From NCBI GenBank assembly GCA_947172415.1, contig OX359196.1, positions 3,722,501-3,786,500 of the forward strand: a stretch of 64,000 bases of DNA, given 5' to 3'. The position numbers and the translations under genes are program-made. This document shows positions 11,743 to 21,555 of the stretch, piece after piece; the first letter of the stretch is position 1; each line of letters starts with the position of its first letter. The DNA comes from Chondrosia reniformis. Its lineage: Eukaryota; Porifera; Demospongiae; Chondrillida; Chondrillidae. Below the pieces are notes generated by a model. The model was given only the letters and a program-made list of their open reading frames with translations, was not told where the DNA came from and did no database searches.

Positions 11743-12267
11743 ACTAAAAGTAAAAAGCAGCCTGCAACTTTTTTTCAAGTTTTTAAGTGTTGATTTTCTA
11801 ATTTTTGCACGTAAATTTAGTAATTTTGATTAATATTATAATTGATCATGAATATATAACACATGCATCCACTGGATCACATGCAACTTTGTGTGTGTAG
11901 TGTACGTATGTATACATAGCAATCATTGGCTGGGCTCACGCAGATCAGCAATATATAATCATAACTAATTATATAATGCACTGTATATATATACATAAAC
12001 TGAGTTTGTATATATATTTGTTTGTTTGTATGATAATATATCCACAATTAAGTAAGGAGCTTGAAATTGCATGACCTTGCTGAGTCTGGTGAATTTACCC
12101 TGTACGATTGCAAAAAATATACAGACCAAATTAGATCCATGCATATTTACATATGCATATACATGTGCTTGGGACTTGGGAAGGATTTATAGCTTGATTT
12201 ACATGCATATTGCAAAGAGGGAGTGGAAAGTACAGCGGCCATCTTTATTTCAGCTACCTGAAAAAGA

Positions 12268-12638
12268 AATGGCCGCTAATTAGTTAAATGGCGACCAAAT
12301 TATATATCAATTAGTTATAGGCGTTTCTGGAGGCTATATATAAAGGACTCTACCTAGTCTCACAACTATGAATTAATCGTATACGACTGCTCATTTGTTT
12401 CAAAACGTCGTGAAAAGAGCAAGTCCACCGTCCAAAAAATGTTCAATCATCAATACTTTCGGCCAGCCTACTTTCTTGGCTGCCATGCGTATACACGGAG
12501 GAATTAAAGCCTCATTTCTTGTCTATGGTAGTGTGCTTTGTTGCTTCAACCTATCGTGTCACAATCGCTGCTGGTGAGTCCTTTGTTTGTCTAATAAAGT
12601 GTCCGACGTTTGATGGTGTCCGATGATCGATCACTTAC
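12268..12638 (-). repeat. E1 right terminal inverted repeat
   Basis: Inverted partner of 8481-8836, about 370 bp, with small indels. The outer end is GATCGATCACTT at 12638. Confidence 0.8.
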
Positions 12639-12849
12639 TCTATATCAATCGTCCTCGGTGCGAGTCCTTGCAAGCCGCCATGATAGAGAGATACAGGACT
12701 TAGCTACTGCTACAACATAGAGGTGAAAGCAATATCTATGTCCTTTCGAATCATATTCATCTTTCTAAAGATAAAATGGATGGTGGCCGATAATTGATTT
12801 GTTACTACATCGTTCGAAAATAAGAACGCTTCATAACGCAATTTGTAAA

Positions 12850-13740
12850 TTTTTCGTTTCCTTAATGTGCTTTAACCGCACCCAATGCACCTCCGGAGGT
12901 GGTCTCGTGCCCAACCCCACTTCCACAATAATGGCTGCCGCCTGCGTAAGGTGGGTCTGGCACATTTCGCCGCATTTCTTGGTCTTGCTGACTCAGCATA
13001 CCAGGATTCTGGAGGGCCAATCAGATTGCTTGAAAATATTGTAAATAAAACTACTATAATAATAAAAATTGAAATGTGCGCTGGCGTCCGCGCATATCAC
13101 CATTTAACACACTGTCATAGATTGACGCTTCCTCTTGCCCACCACCAACAAAGGCAGCTCTCATTCCCCTTGCTGTAAAGTTGGTGACTTGATCCTGCAT
13201 CAGGGCGTTGAGTGGCGAGAGAACTATACAAATTGAATGGTGGCTTGGCGTGCCTTTAATTTCACGAAATCGGTCATACACTAAAGGAACACATGCAAAA
13301 CAAAGACTTTTGCCACTTCCTGTGGGTAACAAAATGAAGGTGTCTTGGCCACTGACAAAATGTAACACTGCTTCCAGTTGATTGGGCCTCGGCCTGTCAT
13401 AACCTAGCTGATGCACACTCTTGAAAATTACCTGCTTGATGATGGACGTTTCTATAGCGTGATACCAAGGCAAGGAACTGAAGCACAGCTGTCCATTTCG
13501 CGCGGACACCAGCGAATATTTCAATTTTTATTATTATAGTAGTATTATTTACAATATAATATTTTCGAGTACTCTGATTGGCCCTCCAGAATCCTGGTAT
13601 GCTGAGTCAGCAAGACCAAGAAATGCGGCGAAATGTGCCAGACCCACCTTAAGCAGGCGGCAGCCATTATTGCGGAAGTGGGGCTGGGCATGAGACTACT
13701 CCGGAGGTGAATTGGGTCGATGCGGGTAGTTCTAAAGCTT
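12850..13740. mobile_element. TIR element with captured RecQ-like helicase fragment
   Basis: Inverted repeats of about 210 bp (12855-13070 and 13520-13735) flank 450 bp of helicase coding sequence. Shared blocks on the two sides are CACCTCCGGAG, TGGGTCTGGCACATTTCGCC and GGCCCTCCAGAATCCTGGTA (or their complements). The right end touches element E2, so the exact boundary is uncertain. Confidence 0.7.
13054..13524 (-). pseudogene. RecQ-like DEAD-box helicase, N-terminal motor fragment
   Basis: The minus strand encodes about 156 residues. RPNQLEAVLHFVSGQDTFIL is the motif 0/Q-region of RecQ-type helicases; LPTGSGKSLCF is Walker A (motif I); CIVLSPLNALMQDQV is motif Ia. Walker B (DExH), the second RecA lobe and the RQC zinc region are absent, because the frame runs into the flanking inverted repeat. 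RecQ helicases unwind DNA 3'-5' in repair and recombination. This fragment lacks the residues needed for turnover. Residues 1-14 and the last ~25 derive from the inverted repeats. Confidence 0.75.
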
Positions 13741-13790
13741 AAAACGAAACGAAACGAAACGAAACGAAACGAACGAAACGAACGAAACGG
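13741..13790. repeat. (GAAAC)n / (GAAC)n simple repeat in E2 left end
   Basis: AAACG and AACG units in a row, mirrored at the E2 right end (21168-21191, CGTTTCGTTC). Part of the element ends. Confidence 0.85.
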
Positions 13791-13901
13791 ATACAACAGC
13801 CAAAACGGATACAACGGTCGAATATTTGTAGATACGTAGCACTATATACACATTGTACTTATGTATATATAAAACAATTGCTGGATAGAAGACATCTTAT
13901 A

Positions 13902-14332
13902 ATGACGTCACAAATTCATGTCATGAGAATGGAAGAAGAAGGACCCATTCAATCTCCTGATGTTGTGGATTTAATCCAAGATGTAAGTTGACCAATACTT
14001 TGTAGTAATTTTTTATGACCTATATTTGGTTAAATTATCGCAAACATTATTAATTATGTGTATGTAGACTGACAGTGAAGCATCACTAGAATTGTTTAAT
14101 GACCCTGATACTCCATCAAAATACATACCAAGAAAGCAGCCAAAATGTGAAATGTAAGATAAATTACATTGACTGTCAGTCTACATACACAAAATTAATA
14201 ATGTTTGTGATGATTGAACCAAATATAGGTCATAAAAATTACTACAAAGTATTGGTCAACTTACATCTTGGGTTAAATCCACAACATCAGGGGTCCTTCT
14301 TCTTCCTTTCTCATGTCATGAATTTGTGACGT
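13902..14332. repeat. Inverted duplication of exon 1-intron 1 of the E2 gene
   Basis: 13902-~14080 (exon 1, intron 1 and the start of exon 2) is repeated in reverse at ~14172-14332, e.g. TGACGTCACAAATTCATG on the left and CATGAATTTGTGACGTT on the right. Arms are ~165-175 bp with a few mismatches and indels; the loop of ~90 bp contains the rest of exon 2 and its donor. The transcript would carry a long hairpin across the first intron and start of intron 2. Confidence 0.85.
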
Positions 14333-17300
14333 TGTAGGAGTAAAATGAGCCCCCTGTAAAAAGGGTCCAGGGGGGCGTAATTTCCTAGGAATTTAGGCCC
14401 CCCCATTTTAGGAATTTGGTCCCTAGGGGGCTCATATTGCTAAAAAATAGGCCCCCTGCTTAGAGCAGATCAGGCCTCCCCGTGAATCGGGCCCCCTTTA
14501 TCTATCGATCTATGCGGCGCGCTGTTGAAAGGATCTTTAATACAAAGCTGGCATGCGCACAAGCTATAGGCCTTCGAATATATACTATTGAAAGTACACG
14601 CAATCAGTGATTATACATAGCTACGTATATATATACGCAGTGTTTAGTATTAGTAAAACAAGTATTTCGAGTTTAAAAACTCGTGGGGCTGCCGCCCCCC
14701 GAATTAACTCGAACTACTTGGCCGTATCGTTGGCATTTAATTATTATATATTCGTAATACTAACGATTGAGGACGCTTAAGTGTCCTGAACATTATAAAT
14801 AGCGACAGAAAAGCTTCGTTAACTAAAGCTTCCTGAACGCCGCCATTTGCAAAACGATGTATTGATGTATAAATTAAGTATTATAAAGTATTATAATGGT
14901 TGCGTATATATGAACCTGTATTAAATATATATCGACGTATAAATAAAGTGTTATAACAGTTGTGTATGAACCCGTATTATATATATATATATATATCTTT
15001 CCGTAACATGAAGCCGTACAACGTAATCGGCAAATGAAAACAATATAAGGGGCTGCCTGTGGCAGCCCCTAAAAACAACTTATTTTACACTTGAAAGTTG
15101 AAATGGCTACTAACAAGCTCGAGGACGAATCAGTAAAAGATCCAGAAGGCCAATTCTCATACTCTGATATATACTGTTACCTCAAAACAGGAAAATATCC
15201 AGAAGTTAGCAAGAGTATATGCAGAGCAGTGTAAATATATATAGTTAGAATGAACACAATCTGGTATCAGAGAGTACGGTAGTACTCTCTATGTAGGGAT
15301 GGTACGGGTAGTTTCGTTTTCCCCATACATTGGTATAGGAGCAAAATTCCGAATTAGGCTGAAAATCGCCAAAACGAGACTATGTAGAGTTAAATATAGA
15401 ACAGCCATGCTATAAATTGGCCTTGAAGGCAAGCGACCGTGTATCGTTGGCAAATGAACCAACTTTGAAATCTCCCATTTTCGTTTTCTTCTTCTTCATC
15501 TTCTTCTTCTTCATCTTCTTCGCCCGCTGTAACTAAAAAACGAAATAAGCCTTCGGACTACTTCTTAATCGAAATTACTCTAAATTTTCCGAGCTGTATT
15601 CTTTTGTAGAAGCGAGAGCGATAACGCTATTATTGAGTATGACAGTTTTCATGGCTCCAGAGTCAAGACCTCAATAAAATCGCCATTTTAATGACGTCAT
15701 AATCAGTCGAAGATTGCGAAACCAAAGTGGTTTAAAATACAACGAATTCCTAGCTTATGCTCCATAAAAAGTACAGAAACTAGAGAACAATAAAAATTTT
15801 CTACAAAAATAGTGAAGATGTAGGGATGGCACAAAAAGCATAGAAACAAGAAAGGGATGTTACACAGTGAAGCATTAGCTATGCATGAATCCTACAAGCA
15901 AGGGTGTTGTATGATTCATGCATATATAGCTAATGCTTCACTGTGTAACATCCCTTTCTTGTTTCTATGCTTTTTGTGCCATCCCTACATCTTCACTATT
16001 TTTGTAGAAAATTTTTATTGTTCTCTATAAACCTTTAAAATCTTAAATAGCAGCTATTCAGAAGTTGCAGCTGTTTCTTATATTCTTTCATGATCTATAT
16101 ATACTCAGTACAAGAAACAGCTGCAAATTCTGAATAGCTGCTATTTAAGATTTTAGGATTTATACCAGATTGTGTTAATAATTACAATGACTCATGATCA
16201 GTATGTATAATATATACATAGATATATGCGCAGCATGCAGTGCATCGATCCATATACCGGATTTGCAAAAAGGGACCCTTAAGATAATATTTAAGATGCT
16301 CCATGGCCAGAATTCTTGAGTAACATCCTTACTGATTTTACCAAACCAAACCAAACTCATGATCATGATCGAAGGGTCACTGGATATACGTATATACTTC
16401 TTATTGAACAGAAATTCGAAATTATTTCTATAATATGATGTTTAATTAGATTATTCATGCAATTACACAAAAGTTGATAATATAATGCTGTTATACAGTA
16501 CAATAATATAAGTAGAGTTTCCAACAATTGAATAGAAATAGGCATACTAAAGATAATGGTGTTAACCACAGCTGCATCTTCATTAGTCTGGCATTCTTTT
16601 GCTTGAAATTATCTTTATGATAATAGAACTGCAAAAAGGAAGAAAAAAGAGCATTAAGAAGAAGAGCTGCATACTTCTTTGTGGAACATGATTGTAATTT
16701 GTATTATAAAGGCAACAAACCCACCACAGCAAAAGATTTCAGGAAGAGACAAGTAGTGCAGAGTGCAAGCACTAGAAGAGACCTCATAAAATGTACACAT
16801 GACCAAGGTCACTTAGGTAGAGATCAAACCTATGGAGCATTGAAAGATCGGTATTATTGGCCAAAAATGTACACAGATGTCTTAGATTATGTAAGTACAT
16901 TATTAAAAACTTTTAAAATAGTAATTGTTTTAGGCCCTATATGTGACTGCACTATATTAAGATGCATGAGCCTTCAAATGTTACAGCAAAGTCAGGTGTT
17001 GCATCTAGGCTAACCACTTTGGAAGCCAAAGCAGTGTATACACACTGCTATGGCCACGCTTTGAACCTGGCTGCTCAGGATGCAATCAGGAGGCTGAAGA
17101 TAATGGGAGATGCTCTTGATACCGTCTACGAGATAACCAAATTAATCAAGAAATCTCCCAAGCGTGATGCCCTTTTCCAGAAAGTGAAAGAAGATGTCAC
17201 TCCTGGATCCCCAGGAATACGTATTCTGTGTCCGACACGATGGACTGTCAGGGCTGAGGCATTGTCATCAATTTCAGAGAATTATCAAGCACTGCAGATG

Positions 17301-19908
17301 ACTTGGGATGCTGCCAAAGAGGCTACGAGAGATTCGGAGATGAGAGCACGCATTGGAGGAGTTGCCGCACAGATGGAAAGGTTCGACTTTTTCTTCGGAG
17401 TTGAACTTGGAAGAAAGATTCTTAGCATGGCTGACAATCTATCTCGCTCATTGCAGGAAAAATCTATTTCGGCATGTGAGGGACAAAAACTTGTCTCTTT
17501 AACGCTTGCATCATACCAGTCCATTCGCTCTGAAGACTGCTTTGATCTCTTCTGGGAGTATGTGGAGGGCAGACGGTCCAAAGCTGATGTATCCTCACCC
17601 ACTCTCCCTAGACAAAGGAAGGCTCCACGGAGATTTGAAGAAGGCGAAGGTACCTCTGAATACCCCAGCACAGCAAAGGATTACTATCGGAGGATATATT
17701 TTGAAGGTATTGATCTGATCACATCAGCAATTAGAAATAGATTTGATCAAAAGGGTTTCCAGATTCTCCAAAAATTGGAGACAGTCCTGACCACCATCAA
17801 ACAGGCCCAACAGTCAGAAGCACTAAAAGCTGTAGTAGCATTCTACGGAACTGACTTTCACAGTCAAGACCGTCTGCTGACACAGCTGACCTGCTTGCAT
17901 TCTGCAGCTGGCAGTGGAACCCCTTTGACTGATTTACAGTCAATAGTTGCCTACCTGAAATCCTTGTCCACTGCACAAAGGAACTACTTCTCCGAAGTGA
18001 TCAAGCTGGTTAAGCTTATTCTGGTGATGCCTGCAACCAATGCGCACAGTGAGAGAAGCTTTAGTGCACTGCGCAGGCTCAAAACATGGCTGCGTACAAC
18101 CACCAGTCAAGCGAGGCTCAACTGGTGCATGATTCTGCATGTCCATCAGGACAGAACAGATGCCTTGCCCATGCTTAGTTTAGCTAACGACTTTGTATCC
18201 CGCAGTGACAACAGAATGCGCATGTTTGGACAATTTAAGTGATATTTTCATAGTTTGTACTATTGTTTTGGACTGATTGCATATAGCTATAATATAGCTA
18301 TATGCAATCAGTCCAAAACAATTTCGGTATATAATATATACCGAAATTTCTGGTTTACTGGAGCAACATAGTTGATGATAATGGCGGCCAGCATGAGTGG
18401 GCATGAGTTAGTATTTAAAGAAATAGAAAATATAGGTTGTGGCTAAAAAACTGGGGGGGCTTAAGCCCCCAAAGCCCCATAGGTTGCTACACCCTTGTTA
18501 CTTAATTATAAATGATTACCCTTAATTATAATAGTCAACATAGCAATTTTTATCATGCATGTTGACTGTATTAACGTATAATGATGCTTAAATATACCAT
18601 ATGACATGAAATGATTCTTTGGTACATGCAGTATACCAGAATGCAAGCAATCAGGTTTGCCTTGCAAAATAGTGGAAGAAGACAAGAGGACTTCAAATTT
18701 TCAGTACAAAGGTACACTCAAATACGTATATATTATGTTTTAATTTATAGACTTTTAATCAATGTTCGGGTAGTTACAACTACCCACGTAAAGATAATTT
18801 CCATGCCTACTGTAAGCCATATGTTCTAGGAAGCTCAAGGCAAATGTAATAAAATAGATTCTGTGTCTTTCCAATATTAGATACACCTACAAAACTACCA
18901 GCAAAAAGACCTCATGATCAAAGACCAATGTCACAAGATGTGTCCCTCTCCCACTGCCCGGAGAAGTCCCCCTCAAAGAAATCATCCAACAAGATATGTT
19001 GCACCTGTAAAGCAAGATGTGCAAGTAGTAGAAAATGTTTATGCAAAAAAGAGAAACGTTGGTGCAGCCAGTTTTGCCATCCAGGGAAAGATTGTGTTAA
19101 TAAACCTTCACAATGCATTCCTGTAATGGTGGATTTAAGTCATTCAAGTAATGCTGCTGTCATTGCTTCTAAGGATGTTTGGGTAACGATTGAAGAAACA
19201 CCCATCTTTATAGAAGATCGCGACACTCTTGCAAATGGTGCATGGCTAAACGATGGCTTGATTAATGCAGCACAGACATTAATGAAGATTCAACATCCAC
19301 ATATGGCTGGACTACAGAACACTCTCTTACAACAGGTTAGCTGTTTTGATGTCCTTGGGGAGAAGCAATTTGTCCAAGTACTTCATGTCAACAAGAACCA
19401 TTGGATTACAATATCAAATGTTGGATGTAAAGCAGCATCCACCCGAGTCTTTGACAGCCTTAACCTTTCACTGTCACCAACTGAGATCAAAGTTATAGCC
19501 GAGACCCTGTACACTTTTAACAAATTAATGGTGATAGAATATGCCGACATGCCATTCCAATGTGGATCAGACGATTGTGGCCTCTTTGCTATAGCGTATG
19601 CCTGTTCCATTTTTAATGGAAAGGATCCATCCCAAGAGAACTTCACACAGAAGTTGATGCGATCCCACCTAGTGAAAGGCCTGGAGGAAAAATCATTAAC
19701 ACCATTTCCTTCAAGAAAGAGAGCACACAAAGCATGCAAATGGAGAAGACAGGAGGTAGCCCTATACTGCACATGCAGATTGCCAAGAGACAGCAGACAA
19801 CTTGTGCAGTGCAGTACCTGCAAAGAGTGGTACCATCCTGAATGTTTGAAAATCCCCTCAAAATACATTAATTCACAAGAGGCATGGTTTTGCAATTCAT
19901 GTATATAA
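13902..19908 (+). CDS. Cys-rich / ULP1 protease / PHD-finger protein (E2 cargo gene, 4 exons)
   Basis: Spliced model: exons 13902-13982, 14068-14153, 18632-18711 and 18881-19908. All introns are GT..AG with matching phases, and the sum is 1275 nt (424 aa plus stop), with no internal stop. Residues 1-98 are acidic to linker-like (DSEASLELFNDPDTPSKY). Residues 120-157 form a dense Cys cluster (CCTCKARC, KCLCKK, WCSQFCHPGKDC), resembling CXC-type or other zinc-binding domains. Residues ~190-345 are a ULP1/SENP-type C48 protease with WLNDGLIN, catalytic NKNHW (H256), FDSL (D274) and QCGSDDCGLFA (Q309, C315). Residues 379-423 are a PHD finger: YCTC, QCSTC, WYHPEC, CNSC. It probably removes SUMO-like tags in the nucleus at chromatin, but its role for the element is unknown. 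Alternative starts at codons 8 and 10 are possible. Confidence 0.8.
14334..14520. repeat. C/G-run-rich inverted block, left copy
   Basis: AGGAGTAAAATGAGCCCCCT, AAAAAGGGTCCAGGGGGGC and CTAGGAATTTAGGCCCCCCC. It pairs inverted with 20918-21079. Rich in C6-C7 and G6-G7 runs; it may be part of the E2 ends or a separate MITE. Confidence 0.65.
14658..15078. repeat. Repeat family RF1, copy 1 (uninterrupted)
   Basis: Begins ACAAGTATTTCGAGTTTAAA, continues CTCGTGGGGCTGCCGCCCC and ends with the hairpin AAGGGGCTGCCTGTGGCAGC. About 80-90% like 25710-26020 plus 28509-28557, which is the same family split by the giant palindrome. Terminal GGGGCTGCC blocks are inverted at the two ends, as in a MITE. It includes a (TA)n tract at 14977-14997. 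Confidence 0.8.
15782..16026. repeat. Near-perfect palindrome, ~110-bp arms
   Basis: 15782-~15892 is repeated inverted at ~15915-16026, e.g. GATGTAGGGATGGCACAAAA on the left and TTTTGTGCCATCCCTACATC on the right. Loop of about 22 bp. Confidence 0.9.
16036..16157. repeat. Hairpin with ~43-bp arms
   Basis: AAATCTTAAATAGCAGCTAT near 16036 pairs with ATAGCTGCTATTTAAGATTT ending near 16155; GCAGCTGTTTCTT pairs with AAGAAACAGCTGC. Confidence 0.85.
16681..16905 (+). pseudogene. Integrase H2C2 zinc-binding fragment (Ginger or Gypsy type)
   Basis: Encodes CTHDQGHLGRDQTYGALKDR, then YYWPKMYTDVLDYV, the His-His half of an integrase HHCC domain. The CxxC half that should follow is cut off at a splice-donor-like GTAAGT near 16900. 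No DDE core follows. Ginger DNA transposons and Gypsy retroelements share this domain, and I cannot separate them. It lies just upstream of the hAT fragment on the same strand. Confidence 0.6.
16962..18242 (+). pseudogene. hAT transposase, 5'-truncated (ZMYM/DUF4371-like)
   Basis: An intact frame of 426 codons. It carries CYGHALNLAAQDAI (hAT catalytic-region motif after the insertion domain), RILCPTRWTVRAEAL (the CxxRW motif of hAT transposases) and a C-terminal dimerisation region, VMPATNAHSERSFSALRRLK. The N-terminal zinc finger and first catalytic Asp region are missing. No stop for >1.2 kb and a clean C-terminus suggest a recent loss of the 5' part, or an upstream exon I cannot find; an AG acceptor (TTTTAG) at about 16930-16935 would allow one. 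hAT enzymes move elements by cut-and-paste. Confidence 0.75.
18262..18345. repeat. Two adjacent short palindromes
   Basis: ATTGTTTTGGACTGATTGCA pairs inverted with TGCAATCAGTCCAAAACAAT (arms ~29 bp). TTCGGTATAT pairs with ATATACCGAA right after it. They sit just past the hAT stop codon. Confidence 0.85.
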
Positions 19909-20161
19909 CAAAGACACCATTTAGGAACTCATTTTTTGAACTTACTGTTAATGTATACATTTAGTATTACTTTAATGACCATTTTACGCTGATGTTAGTT
20001 TAAATTTAATATTGTTGAAAATTTAATTCAAATATAAACTGATGGCTTACACTGTAAGAAGGGATCCTCTTTACATACTGTAAAGATGAGCTTAAAGATG
20101 GACAGGTACAGCTTTAAGTTCAATTTAAAGATGCTCAAGATGTCTTTAAGCTGACATTATT

Positions 20162-20507
20162 AGGCCAGGCAAATTCGATTCCCAGTTTACCGTCCCTGCC
20201 CGCATGCTTGTTTGGGCACACTGTCGAACTTTCATTTTTCATTAGAGCACATAAATAGGCACCAATGACTTTTGGTTACAACTTGCTTCTGTGCTCCTTT
20301 ATTACATTTTCAACTTTAATACTGTGTGTTCTGCTTTAATATGTACAACTTACAATTGTTTCTTTATTATTGGCAATTCAGTGAGTCTTGTATGTCTGAT
20401 GACTGATTGCATTTGTAATAATGAATAATGAAAAATGACCTCCTCCCTCATGCTATTTTCAAAACTGCTGGACGATAAACTGTGAATCGAATTTGCCTGG
20501 CCTTACC
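20162..20507. mobile_element. PIF/Harbinger-type MITE (345 bp)
   Basis: TIR of about 35 bp starting GGCCAGGCAAATTCGATTC, inverted at 20475-20505. Flanked on both sides by TTA, the usual 3-bp target duplication of PIF/Harbinger elements. No coding sequence. Confidence 0.7.
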
Positions 20508-20917
20508 ATATTCTCTCTAATACATACTGGGTATTCTTACTACAATATAATGATATTCAATATTCAAACGTGTTGCTCTCTATACATACATAAAAAGTGG
20601 CTCAAACGTCAACATTAAAAGAAGATCCGTTTTCTTTCATACAGTGACACTTTCTCTTAAACATTTTCGTTTTAATCGATACAATTAAGCAAGAGTAAAT
20701 GGTATAACAATTGAGATTACACTATTAAGTCGCTCTTTCTAAACTTACTAGTGTCACACCATCGCACGCCGCCGCCGCCTAATATAACCTGTACAACATG
20801 CTTTACAGTTGACAAAAGAACGTTAAAATTAAAAAGTGAAATAAAATTTGACAACTGATTTAGTTAAACTATGCATTGAGCGTTACTCACCTTTCTTGGT
20901 AGGCAAATGAGGAAGGG

Positions 20918-21079
20918 GGGGCCTAAATCCCTAATCGTTCAAAAAGGGACCCAGATCACTAACAGCTGCTTAAAACAATGGCCGCCATTTTTCCAGTGAA
21001 CCATGTCCAGGGGGGCCTAAATTCCTAGAAAATTAGGTCCCCCCCGGACCCTTTTTACGGGGGGGCTCATTTTACTCCT
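20918..21079. repeat. C/G-run-rich inverted block, right copy
   Basis: Inverted partner of 14334-14520: GGGGGGCCTAAATTCCTAG, GGACCCTTTTTACGGGGGGG and CTCATTTTACTCCT. Contiguous with the E2 right end. Confidence 0.65.
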
Positions 21080-21314
21080 AAACGTCATTATAAGATGTCT
21101 TCTATCCAGCAATTGTTACGTAAGTACAATGTATAGCGCTACGTATCTACGTATATTCGGCCGTTGTATCCGTTTCGTTCGTTTCGTTTCGCTTTTTAGA
21201 ATTACCCGGGTCGATGCGCATTAAGGCGGATCGAGGAATCGAATGCGCATTGAAATTTTATCGTGTGAAACCGATTAATGCGCAGTATCGTTGCAAGTGT
21301 GAAAAGGCCTTATA

Positions 21315-21555
21315 ATGGCGGGTCTTTTGCAAGATGATGGTGAGTTTTTGAGGACCTCATCCAGGGCCAAAGGAGACGATAGGGGCTGGTAGGGCATTTG
21401 CCTTACCACTTTTAGGGCATCCTAATTTTCATTCTCCTTAGGTGGGCATGGATCTGATTCTGACGAAGAAACACTGAAATATTTGAACTCCTTACTGGAT
21501 GGTGAAGGATGCGATTCAAAATGCCAGCTAACCACTTCGTTCAGCCAAATTTCTG
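21315..21555 (+). CDS. MCM10: Probable MCM10 exons 1 and 2 (N-terminus)
   Basis: ATG at 21315 opens MAGLLQDDG; a GTGAGT donor follows 21339. The next exon (acceptor CCTTAG, start 21442) continues GHGSDSDEETLKYLNSLLDG and ends at a GTGGGT donor after 21555 in phase 1, the phase that exon 3 (36869) needs. The acidic, Leu-rich start resembles the N-terminal helix region of MCM10 proteins, but this part is poorly conserved, so the link rests on phase, order and strand. These could instead belong to a separate small gene. Confidence 0.5.

Larger units (their letters stand above)
8481..12638 (+). mobile_element. E1: pogo/Tigger-type DNA transposon with ULP1-PHD cargo
   Basis: Bounded by long inverted repeats (8481-~8836 and ~12268-12638) beginning AAGTGATCGATCATCGGACA. 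Inside are a pogo-like DDE transposase and, downstream on the same strand, a gene with ULP1 protease and PHD finger remnants. Flanks are TA-rich (..AATAGAGG / ACTCTATATC), compatible with a TA target site, but the exact duplication is not clear. Both genes carry disabling changes, so this copy is dead. Confidence 0.75.
15253..16176. mobile_element. MITE-like insertion with internal hairpins
   Basis: Ends AACACAATCTGGTAT (15253) and ATACCAGATTGTGTT (16162-16176) are perfect inverted copies. Inside are a pyrimidine (TTC)n tract at 15487-15522, a 245-bp near-perfect palindrome and a second 43-bp-arm hairpin. No coding sequence recognised. Confidence 0.6.
13715..21215 (+). mobile_element. E2: TIR element carrying the ULP1-PHD gene, with nested insertions
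   Basis: Left end 13715-13905 and right end 21085-21215 are inverted copies: GGGTCGATGCG, TTCTAAA..CGAAACGAAACG, GGATACAACGG, GTAGATACGTAGC, GTACTTA, CAATTGCTGGATAGAAGAC and ATCTTATAATGACGT. A further inverted GC-rich block (14334-~14520 with 20918-21079) starts AGGAGTAAAATGAGCCCCC. The element holds one multi-exon gene on the plus strand; its long intron has taken up several other elements. No transposase clearly its own is visible; the hAT gene inside looks like a separate, truncated insertion. Confidence 0.65.

Noticed and set aside
15487..15522. (TTC)n tract as a regulatory element
   Set aside because: Simple repeat inside a MITE-like insertion; nothing suggests a function.
17285..17671. 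Minus-strand open frame of 128 codons
   Set aside because: Antisense shadow of the hAT transposase.
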